The notes under the pieces are model-generated. The model was not told the DNA's origin and did no database searches. It saw only the letters and a list, made by a program, of their open reading frames with translations. A DNA stretch of 64,000 nt. It comes from Putridiphycobacter roseus. Lineage in GTDB: Bacteria; Bacteroidota; Bacteroidia; Flavobacteriales_D; Crocinitomicaceae. Shown here piece after piece: positions 18,738-27,928 of this stretch. The stretch is from positions 832,314 through 896,313 of the forward strand of contig NZ_QKSB01000001.1 in assembly GCF_003234935.1 (NCBI RefSeq). Direction: 5' to 3'. The translations under genes and the position numbers were made by a program. The first letter of the stretch is position 1. Each line of letters begins with the position of its first letter.

Positions 18738-20837
18738 TTATTTTTTTATAAATTTCTTAGAAATTGAACCTTGCTCATTCGTAAATGAAATGAAATACAA
18801 ACCAACTGCTAAATTTTCTGTAGACAATTGAATGGTATTTCCATCCGTCTGATTAAAATATAAATTTTGTAATTCTTTACCCGCTGCATCATAAACTTTC
18901 ATACTGGTATTTGCATCTGTTAATTGCACATTTAAAACATTACTTACTGGATTTGGATACATTTGAATTTGCGCTAAACCTTTTTCTTCATCTACTGCTA
19001 ACCATGATTCTGGAACAATATTAATATTGTCGATAAAGATGTTGTTACCACCATCACTTTCGAATACAAATTTATACCTGAAATTAGAGATGAAAAAAGA
19101 ATTATCAATATTACTAATTACCACATTATTCCAATCCTCAATACTACTTGGTGTAAATACCCCACTGGTGACTTCATTATTTAAAAAGTTACCATGTATT
19201 GATTTTCTAAAAGCCCAATTTTCGCCACAGTCATCTGAAACATAAACCTTCAAATAATCATCACTTGCGCTCGTGCGCTTGTTATAAGCATAGTCAAAAG
19301 TAAAAATTAGATTGTCGGTTGGATCCAATACACTTAAATCAATAGTGCCTGATTCAAATGAAACTACAGCACCAACACTTCCGTTTTGGTAATTATTGTA
19401 CCAAATTGATTTTGTTCCTGTGTGGGCTGCATTTGTCGTAAGTTCCCAATCATTTACGCCATTATAGTTACTGGAAAAGAAATTATAATTATCGGGAAAA
19501 GTAACACTTTCAAACCCTTCTTGAATTGGCAAATTATTTCCAGGTACTGGTAAAACGGTAATGTAATTTGTTTTTGTTTCCATAAGCGTACTTGTGCCAT
19601 CAGAAACCTCTAAGGATACTGTATACACACCAGCCGTATTATAAGTCACTGAAATTAAAGAATCATTACTCGTCGCTGGAGAACCACCATTGATATTCCA
19701 ATTTCTTGTATTGATTCCAGCATATGACAAATCATAAAAATCTATACTACTACCCGCACAGATTACTTGTTGTGTGGATTCAAAACTAGCGCTACACAAA
19801 ACATCTGGTTGTGTTACCCCAGTATTGTTTAAATTAGTAGCAGAAGTTAATGTCGTTAAAAAACCATAACTATCAATATTAAAATGCATGATATTCTTCT
19901 GGTCGGTTGAAAACATATTCTGACAATCACTATAACTCATATAATTCTCAAGTTGGTCAACAACATTCACGCCGTAAAAATCTCCACTTTGAATTTGATT
20001 ACAAGAATTATATGTATCGCTACAAGATTGCGTTGATTGCGCAGAAGGAGGCGTATCACAGCAATAATCTCCTGCATTAGAGCAATCTGTCCCAGTGGAA
20101 CCACAGCCGTCTTGAAAAACATGAAAAAGACCTAAGCAATGTCCAATTTCGTGGGTTAAAGTTCGATCTCCTGTTCCAGTCCCAATTTCCCCAACTCTGT
20201 CGTGACGAATTATTACACCATAAGTACTAGCCGAACCAAAATAAGGAAATTGTGCATATCCTAATATCGTTCCAGCGCTACCCGTATTTTCAATATCATT
20301 TACCACCCAAACATTAAAATAATTTGATCGATTCCAAATATCCATTCCTCCACCAGAAAAACTTTTTGAAGTGGCATCACTACCATTATATGTCCCGTTA
20401 GCTGAATTTCTTCTTTCTACACCATTGGTACAGTTTCCATTTGGATCTAGTTTTGCCAGTTGAAAACATATTTTTGCATTTGCAGCTCTTGGTAAAAACG
20501 GTGCATCCACAGTATTCCTTGTATCAATAGTGTCTGCATTTAGTCGATTAAAATCTTCATTTAATATACGGATGCCATCTAAAATTTGAGCATGGGATAT
20601 ATTCCCAATACCGTTATCATGTATTACGTGGAAAACTACGGGTATAATAATCGAATCTGAACGGTCAGAAGCAACACCAACAGTATGCATTCTTGACATG
20701 TACTCGTCTATTTGATTTTGTAAATTTGGATTTTCAGCCAAGCTTTGTTGGTAATAATGATCGGTACCACACCAATCTGATTGCGCCAGTGTAAGCAGAG
20801 ATATGGTTATAAATAAAGATGTAAGTATGAATTTCAT
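18738..20837 (-). CDS. secreted M43-family metalloprotease with PKD domain and T9SS type A sorting domain (paralogue)
   Basis: 699 residues with the same architecture as its downstream neighbour: signal peptide (MKFILTSLFITISLLTLAQ), M43 catalytic domain with HEIGHCLGLFH and Met-turn ENYMSYSDCQNMF, a PKD-like domain (SIDFYDLSYAGINTRNWN..), a jelly-roll domain (IQEGFESVTFPDNYNF ... NIFIDNINIV) and a type A sorting domain (QMYPNPVSNVLNV...KKFIKK). Many cysteines around the active site (CGSTGTDCSNAGDYCCDTPP) suggest disulfides, consistent with secretion. First gene of a two-gene operon that arose by tandem duplication. Confidence 0.9.
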   Translation of the reverse strand: MKFILTSLFITISLLTLAQSDWCGTDHYYQQSLAENPNLQNQIDEYMSRMHTVGVASDRSDSIIIPVVFHVIHDNGIGNISHAQILDGIRILNEDFNRLNADTIDTRNTVDAPFLPRAANAKICFQLAKLDPNGNCTNGVERRNSANGTYNGSDATSKSFSGGGMDIWNRSNYFNVWVVNDIENTGSAGTILGYAQFPYFGSASTYGVIIRHDRVGEIGTGTGDRTLTHEIGHCLGLFHVFQDGCGSTGTDCSNAGDYCCDTPPSAQSTQSCSDTYNSCNQIQSGDFYGVNVVDQLENYMSYSDCQNMFSTDQKNIMHFNIDSYGFLTTLTSATNLNNTGVTQPDVLCSASFESTQQVICAGSSIDFYDLSYAGINTRNWNINGGSPATSNDSLISVTYNTAGVYTVSLEVSDGTSTLMETKTNYITVLPVPGNNLPIQEGFESVTFPDNYNFFSSNYNGVNDWELTTNAAHTGTKSIWYNNYQNGSVGAVVSFESGTIDLSVLDPTDNLIFTFDYAYNKRTSASDDYLKVYVSDDCGENWAFRKSIHGNFLNNEVTSGVFTPSSIEDWNNVVISNIDNSFFISNFRYKFVFESDGGNNIFIDNINIVPESWLAVDEEKGLAQIQMYPNPVSNVLNVQLTDANTSMKVYDAAGKELQNLYFNQTDGNTIQLSTENLAVGLYFISFTNEQGSISKKFIKK

Positions 20838-20941
20838 GTTAAAAAGTTGATTTTTGATGTTTGTAAATTTAAGTTAATTTTAATTGAATGTTATATTAAA
20901 TATACGCTAAGTATAGGAAAGCTATTGTAAGAATTATCACT

Positions 20942-21655
20942 TTACCTTTTATTTAAGGAAACAAGTGTAGTATTGAATTTCTTTGGATTATGGATGATTT
21001 CCAATAACTGTAATGCTACATTATTTGGAGCCACCAAAGCATTATTTTCTTTTAAATCAATAAAACTTTGTCGATTTAAAAATGCCTTTGGGTCTGAGCT
21101 TCTTATGCTTAATTGCATTGGCGTATCTACTACACCAGGAGAGACTGCATATACATGCCAATTGTTTTTCTTTCTTTCCTTTAACTCAATTTCAATGGTT
21201 TGCGTAAACAAATCAATCGCTGACTTGGAAGCGCAATAGTTTGCCCATCCATCTATCGGCCTTTTTCCTGCCCCTGAACTTATATTAATGATATGGTAAA
21301 GATGACCAATATTTGCTTGGTACTTTTGAATGAATTGATTGCACAATATTTGTGGTGCAGTAATATTTAAATTATTAATTTTAATTATTTCATCCGCTAT
21401 TAATCTACCAACGGGGACCATTGGACCAAGACTACCTGCGTTATTTACCAAAACAATGTCGTCATTTAAATTGGCGGTAAACTCAAAAGCTTTTACTTGT
21501 TTCAAATCACTTAAATCAATCGCGTGATGTGTGTAATTAGGATGTTTGATGGTTTGTCTTCTAGAAAGGCCTATGACCTGATGGCTTTGCTCTAATAATT
21601 TTTCAGCCAAAGCCTTCCCTATCCCAGAAGAGGTACCTGTAATGTATGCAATCAT
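20942..21655 (-). CDS. short-chain dehydrogenase/reductase (SDR)
   Basis: 237 residues from ATG at 21655 (MIAYITGTSSGIGKALAEKL), which puts the NAD(P)-binding TGTSSGIG motif at the expected place; the longer reading from 21685 adds ten unlikely residues. Other SDR marks are LVNNAGSLGP, the catalytic Ser (INISSGAG) and YCASKSA (Tyr-x3-Lys). The layout resembles the sepiapterin/benzil-reductase branch, but the substrate cannot be told. Single gene. Confidence 0.85.
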   Translation of the reverse strand: MIAYITGTSSGIGKALAEKLLEQSHQVIGLSRRQTIKHPNYTHHAIDLSDLKQVKAFEFTANLNDDIVLVNNAGSLGPMVPVGRLIADEIIKINNLNITAPQILCNQFIQKYQANIGHLYHIINISSGAGKRPIDGWANYCASKSAIDLFTQTIEIELKERKKNNWHVYAVSPGVVDTPMQLSIRSSDPKAFLNRQSFIDLKENNALVAPNNVALQLLEIIHNPKKFNTTLVSLNKR

Positions 21656-21844
21656 TTTATAGTTTGTCGTTCTTATGTTACACAAGATACGGAATAATAC
21701 AGAAAAAAGACACTGTCATTGATTCTATGGCTGCTTTGATTGATTGTTTGGGTGCAATAATACATTTACTGCTATAACTAAGCTATTTGTCCTTCCTACC
21801 AGCTAGTGTTTAGAAGCGTTTTTAAATGTTTGATAAACGTTTAA

Positions 21845-23014
21845 CTACTTCAATGCCTCCTTTAAATCTTGTATTAAATCTACCACATCCTCTATACCAA
21901 CACTTAGCCTAATTAAGGAGTCTACTATGCCAGCTGCTTCTCTTTCTTCTTTTGGTATAGCAGCATGTGTCATAGATGCGGGGTGGCCAATTAATGATTC
22001 CACACCACCCAATGATTCTGCTAATGCAAATAATCTTGTTTTTTTCAAAACTTCCTGGGCAGCAGACATTTGATTCCCAACCAAACTAAAAGAAATCATT
22101 CCGCCGAATCCACGCATTTGTTTTTTGGCGATATTATGGTTTGGATGACTTTCCAAACCTGGCCAATATACATGTGCCACTTTTGAATGCCCCGCTAAAA
22201 ACCGTGCAATTTTATCTCCATTTTCACAATGTCTTTGCATTCTCAAATGTAAAGTTTTTATACCCCTTAATACTAAAAAAGAATCCATGGGACCAGCAAT
22301 CGCTCCAGAAGAGTTTTGAATTCGATACATTTCCTTAGCAATTTTGTCATTCTTACAAACTAAAGCCCCCATCACCACATCCGAATGTCCACCTAAATAT
22401 TTTGTTGCAGAATGCATAACAATATCTGCGCCCAAATCAAGAGGGTTTTGTAGGTAAGGCGTCGCAAAAGTATTATCCACCGCTAACATAGCATGGTTAG
22501 CCTTGGCAATAACAGCAACCGCTTCAATATCCAAAATGTTCATCATTGGGTTAGTTGGTGTTTCTACCCAAATTAATTTCGTGTTTTTATTACAATACCC
22601 TAGGATGTTTTCCGCATGGAGCATATCTACAAAATGGAATACAATGCCATATTTTTCAAAAATAGTCTTGAATATTCTATACGTCCCACCATACAAATCA
22701 TTTGTTGTTATCACTTCATCACCTGGATTTAACATTTTTAGCACGCAATCTATGGCTGCAATACCTGAACCAAAACAAGCACCGTATTTTCCATTTTCTA
22801 TGGCTGCAATATTTTCCTCCAAAGCATGTCTCGTTGGATTTTTAGATCTAGAATACGCATATCCTTTATTTACACCAACCGCTTCTTGAACATAGGTACT
22901 CGTTTGATAAATTGGGGTCATGATAGCCCCCGTAGCACTATCTGGTTGCACCCCTGCATGAATGGCTTTTGTTCCAAATTGATAAGTTTTCGTATTGCTA
23001 TCTTTTTCTTCCAT
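21845..23014 (-). CDS. cystathionine gamma-synthase/lyase family PLP enzyme
   Basis: 389 residues, the usual length of Cys/Met-metabolism PLP enzymes. Features: TKAIHAGVQPDSATGAIMTPIYQTSTY at the start (in pieces AIHAGVQPD and PIYQTSTY), AYSRSKNPTR, GSGIAAIDCVL, the Asp region LAVDNTFATP and the PLP-lysine motif HSATKYLGGHSD. It could be cystathionine gamma-synthase (metB), gamma-lyase or methionine gamma-lyase; sequence inspection alone does not decide. Located 18 nt after the MmcQ/YjbR gene, probably one transcript. Confidence 0.88.
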   Translation of the reverse strand: MEEKDSNTKTYQFGTKAIHAGVQPDSATGAIMTPIYQTSTYVQEAVGVNKGYAYSRSKNPTRHALEENIAAIENGKYGACFGSGIAAIDCVLKMLNPGDEVITTNDLYGGTYRIFKTIFEKYGIVFHFVDMLHAENILGYCNKNTKLIWVETPTNPMMNILDIEAVAVIAKANHAMLAVDNTFATPYLQNPLDLGADIVMHSATKYLGGHSDVVMGALVCKNDKIAKEMYRIQNSSGAIAGPMDSFLVLRGIKTLHLRMQRHCENGDKIARFLAGHSKVAHVYWPGLESHPNHNIAKKQMRGFGGMISFSLVGNQMSAAQEVLKKTRLFALAESLGGVESLIGHPASMTHAAIPKEEREAAGIVDSLIRLSVGIEDVVDLIQDLKEALK

Positions 23015-23032
23015 AATTACTTTTTATACTGC

Positions 23033-23386
23033 CTACATTTCCGCAAGTTCAGTTCGCAGCTTTTTTGTTAAACTTTTCACTATCAAATCATATGAATGAT
23101 CAATTAATGCGTAAACCTTTCGGTCCTCATAGGACTCATTCAAAGCAACCGTGTTCCAATGTTTCTTACTCATATGAAAACCAGGTTGAATCTCTACATG
23201 CATTGCCCTCAATTCTAAGGCATATTCCGGATCACACTTTAAATTTATATGGGTACCACTATCGCTGTTAATTAAAGCAAACATTTTATTCATCACTTTA
23301 TAAACAAGTGTCACCTCATCAAAAGGAGTAGAAACTGTAACGCCTTTTTTTTGCATACAATATTGATCTAATTCTTCTATATTCAT
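23033..23386 (-). CDS. MmcQ/YjbR family protein
   Basis: 117 residues. Recognised by the N-terminal MNIEELDQYCMQKKGVTVSTPF pattern (in parts: EELDQYCMQKKG, STPFDEVTLVYKV), the central MFALINSD and LKCDPEYALELR, and the conserved PGFHMSKKHWNTV followed by a C-terminal IDHSYDLIVKSL helix. A small cytoplasmic CyaY-like fold; described as DNA-binding-like but with no firm role. First gene of a likely two-gene unit with the PLP enzyme. Confidence 0.9.
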   Translation of the reverse strand: MNIEELDQYCMQKKGVTVSTPFDEVTLVYKVMNKMFALINSDSGTHINLKCDPEYALELRAMHVEIQPGFHMSKKHWNTVALNESYEDRKVYALIDHSYDLIVKSLTKKLRTELAEM

Positions 23387-23740
23387 CCTAATTTTGCTTA
23401 GTCGACTTATGAAAAGCTAAAGTAATAATTTGTTCCTGTTTTTTTTGAATACATTTATATTAGATTAAAAAAAATGCAAGTACATGGCCGCGATACGATT
23501 AATGGTCCTAAGCACTCTTCTATCCTTTTCCACTGCAACAGTTGTAATACTTCTGAATAAAACATATAGCCTTACCTTTTATAGGTTATAATAATCATTA
23601 AGTCTACTAAACCAATCCCCAAAAACATTTCAATTTCTTCATGATAATCACCACTTAGCTCATATTAACACATAATTGATACGCAATCCCCTAAACAATC
23701 TTAAAAAGTAATTATATTTGCATTCAAACAATTATATAAT
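23387..23740. other. 354-bp intergenic region
   Basis: Lies between divergent genes. It contains a TATATTTG -7 box near its right end. In the middle are only very short open frames (28 codons from 23474; an overlapping 35-codon hydrophobic frame from 23484), neither with recognisable homology. No tRNA, riboswitch or terminator hairpin is evident. Confidence 0.6.
23713..23720 (+). promoter_or_regulatory. putative -7 box for PfkB kinase gene
   Basis: TATATTTG matches TAnnTTTG, 20 nt before the ATG at 23741. A matching -33 TTTG is not obvious. Confidence 0.45.
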
Positions 23741-24664
23741 ATGAGTTCATTATTAACAGTGGGTAGTGTTGCCTTTGATGCCATTGAGACCCCTTTTGGA
23801 AAAACAGATAAAATTGTAGGTGGTGCTGCAACTTACATTTCAATTTCAGCATCTTACTTTGCTAAAGATCAAAAAATAGTTTCTGTAGTTGGAGATGATT
23901 TTCCAAAAGAAACATTACTCGATTTAAAATCAAGAGGTGTAGATATTGATGGTTTACAAGTAAAAGACGGTGAAAAAACATTTTTCTGGTCAGGTAAATA
24001 CCATAACGATATGAACTCAAGAGATACGTTAGTAACAGAATTAAACGTATTAGAAAATTTTGACCCAGTAATACCAGCATCTTATCAAGGAGTTGACTAT
24101 TTAATGCTAGGAAACTTAGCACCAACTGTACAACGTCAAGTTATTGAAAGATTAGAAGAACGTCCTAAATTAATTGCATTAGATACCATGAATTTTTGGA
24201 TGGATATCATGATGGAAGAAGTACACAACACCATTAAATTAGTAGACGTATTAATAATCAACGACGAAGAGGCAAGACAATTATCTGGTGAATATTCTTT
24301 AAGAAAAGCAGCCAAAAAGATATTAAAAATGGGGCCTACTTACTTAATCATTAAAAAAGGAGAGCATGGTGCTTTATTGTTTAGTGGTGAAAAAGTATTT
24401 TTTGCGCCAGCATTGCCATTAGAAGAAGTATTTGATCCAACAGGAGCAGGAGATACTTTTGCAGGTGGATTTATGGGGTACCTTGCAAAAACAGACGATA
24501 TTTCTTTTGAAAACATGAAGCGTGCAATTATTGCAGGTTCTGCAATGGCTTCTTTTTGTGTAGAATTATTCGGAACAGAAAGAATAGAAAGTTTAAATCA
24601 AACTGAAATTTACGATAGAATGTTAGAATTCGTAGATTTGGTTGAATTTACTATTGATAAATAA
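23741..24664 (+). CDS. PfkB-family carbohydrate/nucleoside kinase
   Basis: 307 residues, typical for ribokinase-fold enzymes. The N-terminal part has GGAATYISISASYF, which matches the first PfkB signature region. The C-terminal signature DPTGAGDTFAGGFMGYLA near residue 230 contains the anion hole and catalytic Asp. VDVLIINDEEARQLSGE is the conserved family helix. Substrate (sugar, adenosine or other) not determinable. Followed after 78 nt by the DUF349 gene. Confidence 0.9.
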   Translation: MSSLLTVGSVAFDAIETPFGKTDKIVGGAATYISISASYFAKDQKIVSVVGDDFPKETLLDLKSRGVDIDGLQVKDGEKTFFWSGKYHNDMNSRDTLVTELNVLENFDPVIPASYQGVDYLMLGNLAPTVQRQVIERLEERPKLIALDTMNFWMDIMMEEVHNTIKLVDVLIINDEEARQLSGEYSLRKAAKKILKMGPTYLIIKKGEHGALLFSGEKVFFAPALPLEEVFDPTGAGDTFAGGFMGYLAKTDDISFENMKRAIIAGSAMASFCVELFGTERIESLNQTEIYDRMLEFVDLVEFTIDK

Positions 24665-24742
24665 TTATAATTAAATCACCAGTAAAAAAAGGTGAACATT
24701 TCTATCGAATGGTCGAAAAGCCATTGAATAAACTATAAAAGC

Positions 24743-26461
24743 ATGAAGACCGAGATTATTGAAAAATTAGAGACATTGTTAGCACAGGAAGATATTCTAA
24801 ATATCAATGAAGAATTCAAAACCTTATCAGATGATTTCTACAAGATTATTAAGGAAGAGGAAAGACTATTTGAAATTGAAAAATTAAATAGAATTGAAGC
24901 AGGCGAAAAACCTGAAGCAATTGAAAAACCACTAGACGAATTAATCGATAAATTTAAGTCTATCCAACATGATTTTAAAAGTAAAAGGAAAGCGCTAGTT
25001 GAACAAAAAAAATTATCGGAAGAAGGTAATCATAGTGTGAAAAAACAACTGATTAAAGAGGTAAAAACTTTAATCCAAGAAGAAGAGCACATTGGTAAAG
25101 CCATTCAAGCCATACAAGCCATACAAGAAAAATGGCGTAATGTGGGACCCATTCCTAGAAATGTTCGTCAAGATATTCAAAAAGAATATTCTAACTTAAT
25201 GGATGAATTTCAATATAATATAAACATTTATAAAGAAATTAAAGAACATGATTTAACAAAAAATGCTGTTTTGAAAGAAGCAGTAATAGCAAAGTTAAAA
25301 GCATTAGTAAGCGAAAAAAATATTAAATCTGTTGAACAAAAACTTCACTTATTACAAGACGAATGGAATGACATTGGTGGCACTTCAGCAGAAGCATGGG
25401 AATCTTTAAAAACCAATTATTGGGACACTGTAAATGCTATTTATACTAGGATTAAAGAATTTTATGACGGTAAAAGAATAGAACAAAAAGAAAACATCCT
25501 TAAAAAGCTGGCTTTAATCGATAAAATAGATGAGCTTTTAGCGCTACCTTGTGAATCATCTAAAGACTGGAAATCAGTAACGGACAAAATAATTACCGTG
25601 CAAAATGATTGGAAGAAAGTTGGTTTTGGACCAAAAAAAGAAAACGAAATTGTTTGGAAAGGTTTTAGGGCTAAATGTGACCAATTTTTTGATGCGAAAA
25701 ATGAATTTTTTAAAGATATAAATGCTGATTTTGACAAAATAAAAGACCAAAAACTGGCTTTGATTGAAAAGGTAAATGCCATTAAAAATTCAGAAGACTG
25801 GAATGAAACAACTAAGTTTATAGTCAACATTCAAAAGGATTGGAAAAAACTAGGTTCAGCAGGTCAAAGAAATGAAAACAAACTTTGGAAAAAATTTCGT
25901 ACGCCAATTGATGCCTTTTTCACTAAAAAGGACGCGCATTTTGATTCTTTAGATAAAGCAAATGCTGGTAATCTAGACCTCAAAGAAGACTTAATAAAAA
26001 AGATTGAAGAATTTAAAGTAGACACAGATCCTGCTGCAGCAATAAAAAACTTGCAAATTTTATCTAAAGAATTTAACGCCATAGGTAATGTTCCTTTTAA
26101 AGAAAAAGATAGAATTTATGCCGCTTATAAAAAAGCTTTAAATGAAAAATACGAGTCTATAGAAATGGACGAAGTAGAGAAAGAGAAGATAATGTACTCC
26201 GCAAAAATTGACGCCATATTTAACAGTCCAAATATGGACCGTGAATTGGATAAAGAAGTGTACTTTTTGAGAAGTAAAATTGATGAGAAAATCAAAGAAA
26301 AATCTCAAGTAGAAACTAATTTAAGCTTTTTTGCAAATGCAGATGAAAGTAATCCATTGCTAAAATCTGTCATGCAAAGAGTAGAAAATATTGACAAGGA
26401 AATCAATAATTTTAAGTTAAAATTAAACTTGTTGAATAATTACGATCAAGAAAGCGAATGA
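24743..26461 (+). CDS. DUF349 repeat protein
   Basis: 572 residues, strongly charged and helical. It contains about five DUF349-type repeats, each with a W-x(4)G core: KWRNVGPIP, EWNDIGGTS, DWKKVGFGP, DWKKLGSAG and a weaker FNAIGNVPF. Cytoplasmic, no signal peptide. Function unknown in Bacteroidota; other DUF349 proteins have been linked to RNA/ribosome biology, which is not shown here. Its stop overlaps the next gene's start by 4 nt (ATGA), so the two are translationally coupled. Confidence 0.88.
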   Translation: MKTEIIEKLETLLAQEDILNINEEFKTLSDDFYKIIKEEERLFEIEKLNRIEAGEKPEAIEKPLDELIDKFKSIQHDFKSKRKALVEQKKLSEEGNHSVKKQLIKEVKTLIQEEEHIGKAIQAIQAIQEKWRNVGPIPRNVRQDIQKEYSNLMDEFQYNINIYKEIKEHDLTKNAVLKEAVIAKLKALVSEKNIKSVEQKLHLLQDEWNDIGGTSAEAWESLKTNYWDTVNAIYTRIKEFYDGKRIEQKENILKKLALIDKIDELLALPCESSKDWKSVTDKIITVQNDWKKVGFGPKKENEIVWKGFRAKCDQFFDAKNEFFKDINADFDKIKDQKLALIEKVNAIKNSEDWNETTKFIVNIQKDWKKLGSAGQRNENKLWKKFRTPIDAFFTKKDAHFDSLDKANAGNLDLKEDLIKKIEEFKVDTDPAAAIKNLQILSKEFNAIGNVPFKEKDRIYAAYKKALNEKYESIEMDEVEKEKIMYSAKIDAIFNSPNMDRELDKEVYFLRSKIDEKIKEKSQVETNLSFFANADESNPLLKSVMQRVENIDKEINNFKLKLNLLNNYDQESE

Positions 26462-27171
26462 ACAAAATAATTAATATTTTTAGCTTAATCCTATTTATCA
26501 TTTTCGCGTTTTTCGCCATTGGTTCTATCTACGATTTAGGTTTTTCTGTATATGAAGTAAATGACATTCCAAATATACAAGCTATTGTTTATGGCATATC
26601 TGCTTTGTTTTTACTTTTGGGCTTAATTCGAATAAAAAGAAGACTGGATGGAAAAAAAGACATTCGCAATTTTAAGCAATTTGTCTTTGCAGTACCCATT
26701 GCTAAAAATCAAATCAACTTGAGTACCCTATTAATAAGTATCGAGTTATTATTTGGTTTCTTTTTCTTATTTATCCTTTTGTTAATCCGTAATCTGGATG
26801 ATGCCTTGCTAACTTTACCCCTCCTTATAATTGTTAGTGTACTATTATTAGAAAGTTTAGTCTATTTAATAATATTTCGTAGTAAACGAAAAGCTTTTAA
26901 AATAGGTGTTTCTCCTAAGTTTGTTGCCTATTTTGATCGAGAAATGCACCTTTATTATTACAAAGGGTTAAAAAGAGTGGAAGTATATCAAAACATGCTT
27001 AATTTTAGGTATAAAAAAGACTTAAATTTATTTTTAAACTTAGACGTTATACCGGAGGAACAAAAAGAAAATTTCTTTAACAACCTAAACGCAGTTTTAG
27101 ACACTGAGGTGGTATTTATTGATGATAGCTACCACCAGTATGTAAAATCATTGACAAACCAAGAGGCTTAA
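26458..27171 (+). CDS. integral membrane protein of unknown function
   Basis: 237 residues. Four hydrophobic helices at about 5-28, 38-58, 80-104 and 113-138. A soluble C-terminal part of about 100 residues follows (FKIGVSPKFVAYFDREMHLYYY...). I do not recognise a family. It overlaps the upstream DUF349 gene by 4 nt and is followed 1 nt later by a GT2 glycosyltransferase, so it sits in a coupled operon with surface-glycan genes. Confidence 0.75.
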   Translation: MNKIINIFSLILFIIFAFFAIGSIYDLGFSVYEVNDIPNIQAIVYGISALFLLLGLIRIKRRLDGKKDIRNFKQFVFAVPIAKNQINLSTLLISIELLFGFFFLFILLLIRNLDDALLTLPLLIIVSVLLLESLVYLIIFRSKRKAFKIGVSPKFVAYFDREMHLYYYKGLKRVEVYQNMLNFRYKKDLNLFLNLDVIPEEQKENFFNNLNAVLDTEVVFIDDSYHQYVKSLTNQEA

Positions 27172-27172
27172 A

Positions 27173-27928
27173 ATGACAAAACTTTCTGTGGTTATCATCA
27201 CTTTTAATGAAGAAAAAAATATAGCTACTTGTTTGGCTTCATTAAATGGTGTAGCAGATGAAGTTATTGTGGTTGATAGTTTTTCTACAGATGGTACGGA
27301 AGCCATTTGTAAAAAATTTGGTGCACAATTTATACCCCATGCTTTTGAAGGACATATTGAACAAAAAAACTGGGCCAAAGACCAAGCTAATTTTAATTTA
27401 ATTTTATCTCTAGACGCAGACGAGGCACTGGACGAAAATTTAAAAAAGTCGGTTTTATCCATTAAAGAAAATCATCATTTTGATGGTTACACCATGAATC
27501 GCCTAACGAATTACTGTGGTACATGGATTAAGCATACAGGATGGTATCCTGACACAAAACTGCGTTTATGGAAAAAAGGATCTGGTGAATGGACAGGAGA
27601 AAACCCGCATGATGAATTTAAATTATTCGACGCAACCAAAGCAACTGGTTTTTTAGCAGGTGATATTTTACATTATAGCTACCACCATCCCGAAGACCAT
27701 GACAAGCAAATTGAATACTTTACCAATATTGCAGCAAAAACACATGTTAAAAAGGGTAAACCTACGTTTTTCTTGCAAGAGTATTTAAGTCCAATACTTA
27801 AATTTATTAAATGTTACTTTATTAAATTAGGCTTTTTAGATGGTAAGGCCGGTTGGATTATTTCTGTAAAATCCAGCTATGCTGCTTATTTAAAATATAA
27901 AAAAATCAAGGCATTAAAACGTGATTAA
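27173..27928 (+). CDS. family 2 glycosyltransferase (LPS-core WaaE/KdtX-like)
   Basis: 251 residues. GT-A fold marks: LSVVIITFNEEKNIATCL at the N-terminus, VVDSFSTDGTEAICKKFGA, and the metal/donor site LSLDADEALDENL. NYCGTWIKHTGWYPDTKLRLW and GENPHDEF match the short GT2 group that adds sugars to lipopolysaccharide inner core. Cytoplasmic or membrane-associated. It overlaps the next gene, a GT9 heptosyltransferase-like enzyme, by 8 nt, which supports a role in LPS core assembly. Exact sugar unknown. Confidence 0.88.
   Translation: MTKLSVVIITFNEEKNIATCLASLNGVADEVIVVDSFSTDGTEAICKKFGAQFIPHAFEGHIEQKNWAKDQANFNLILSLDADEALDENLKKSVLSIKENHHFDGYTMNRLTNYCGTWIKHTGWYPDTKLRLWKKGSGEWTGENPHDEFKLFDATKATGFLAGDILHYSYHHPEDHDKQIEYFTNIAAKTHVKKGKPTFFLQEYLSPILKFIKCYFIKLGFLDGKAGWIISVKSSYAAYLKYKKIKALKRD

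Noticed and set aside
23014..23460. SAM riboswitch ahead of the cystathionine gene pair
   Set aside because: Only 18 nt separate the two genes and no SAM-type stem pattern is visible upstream of the first.
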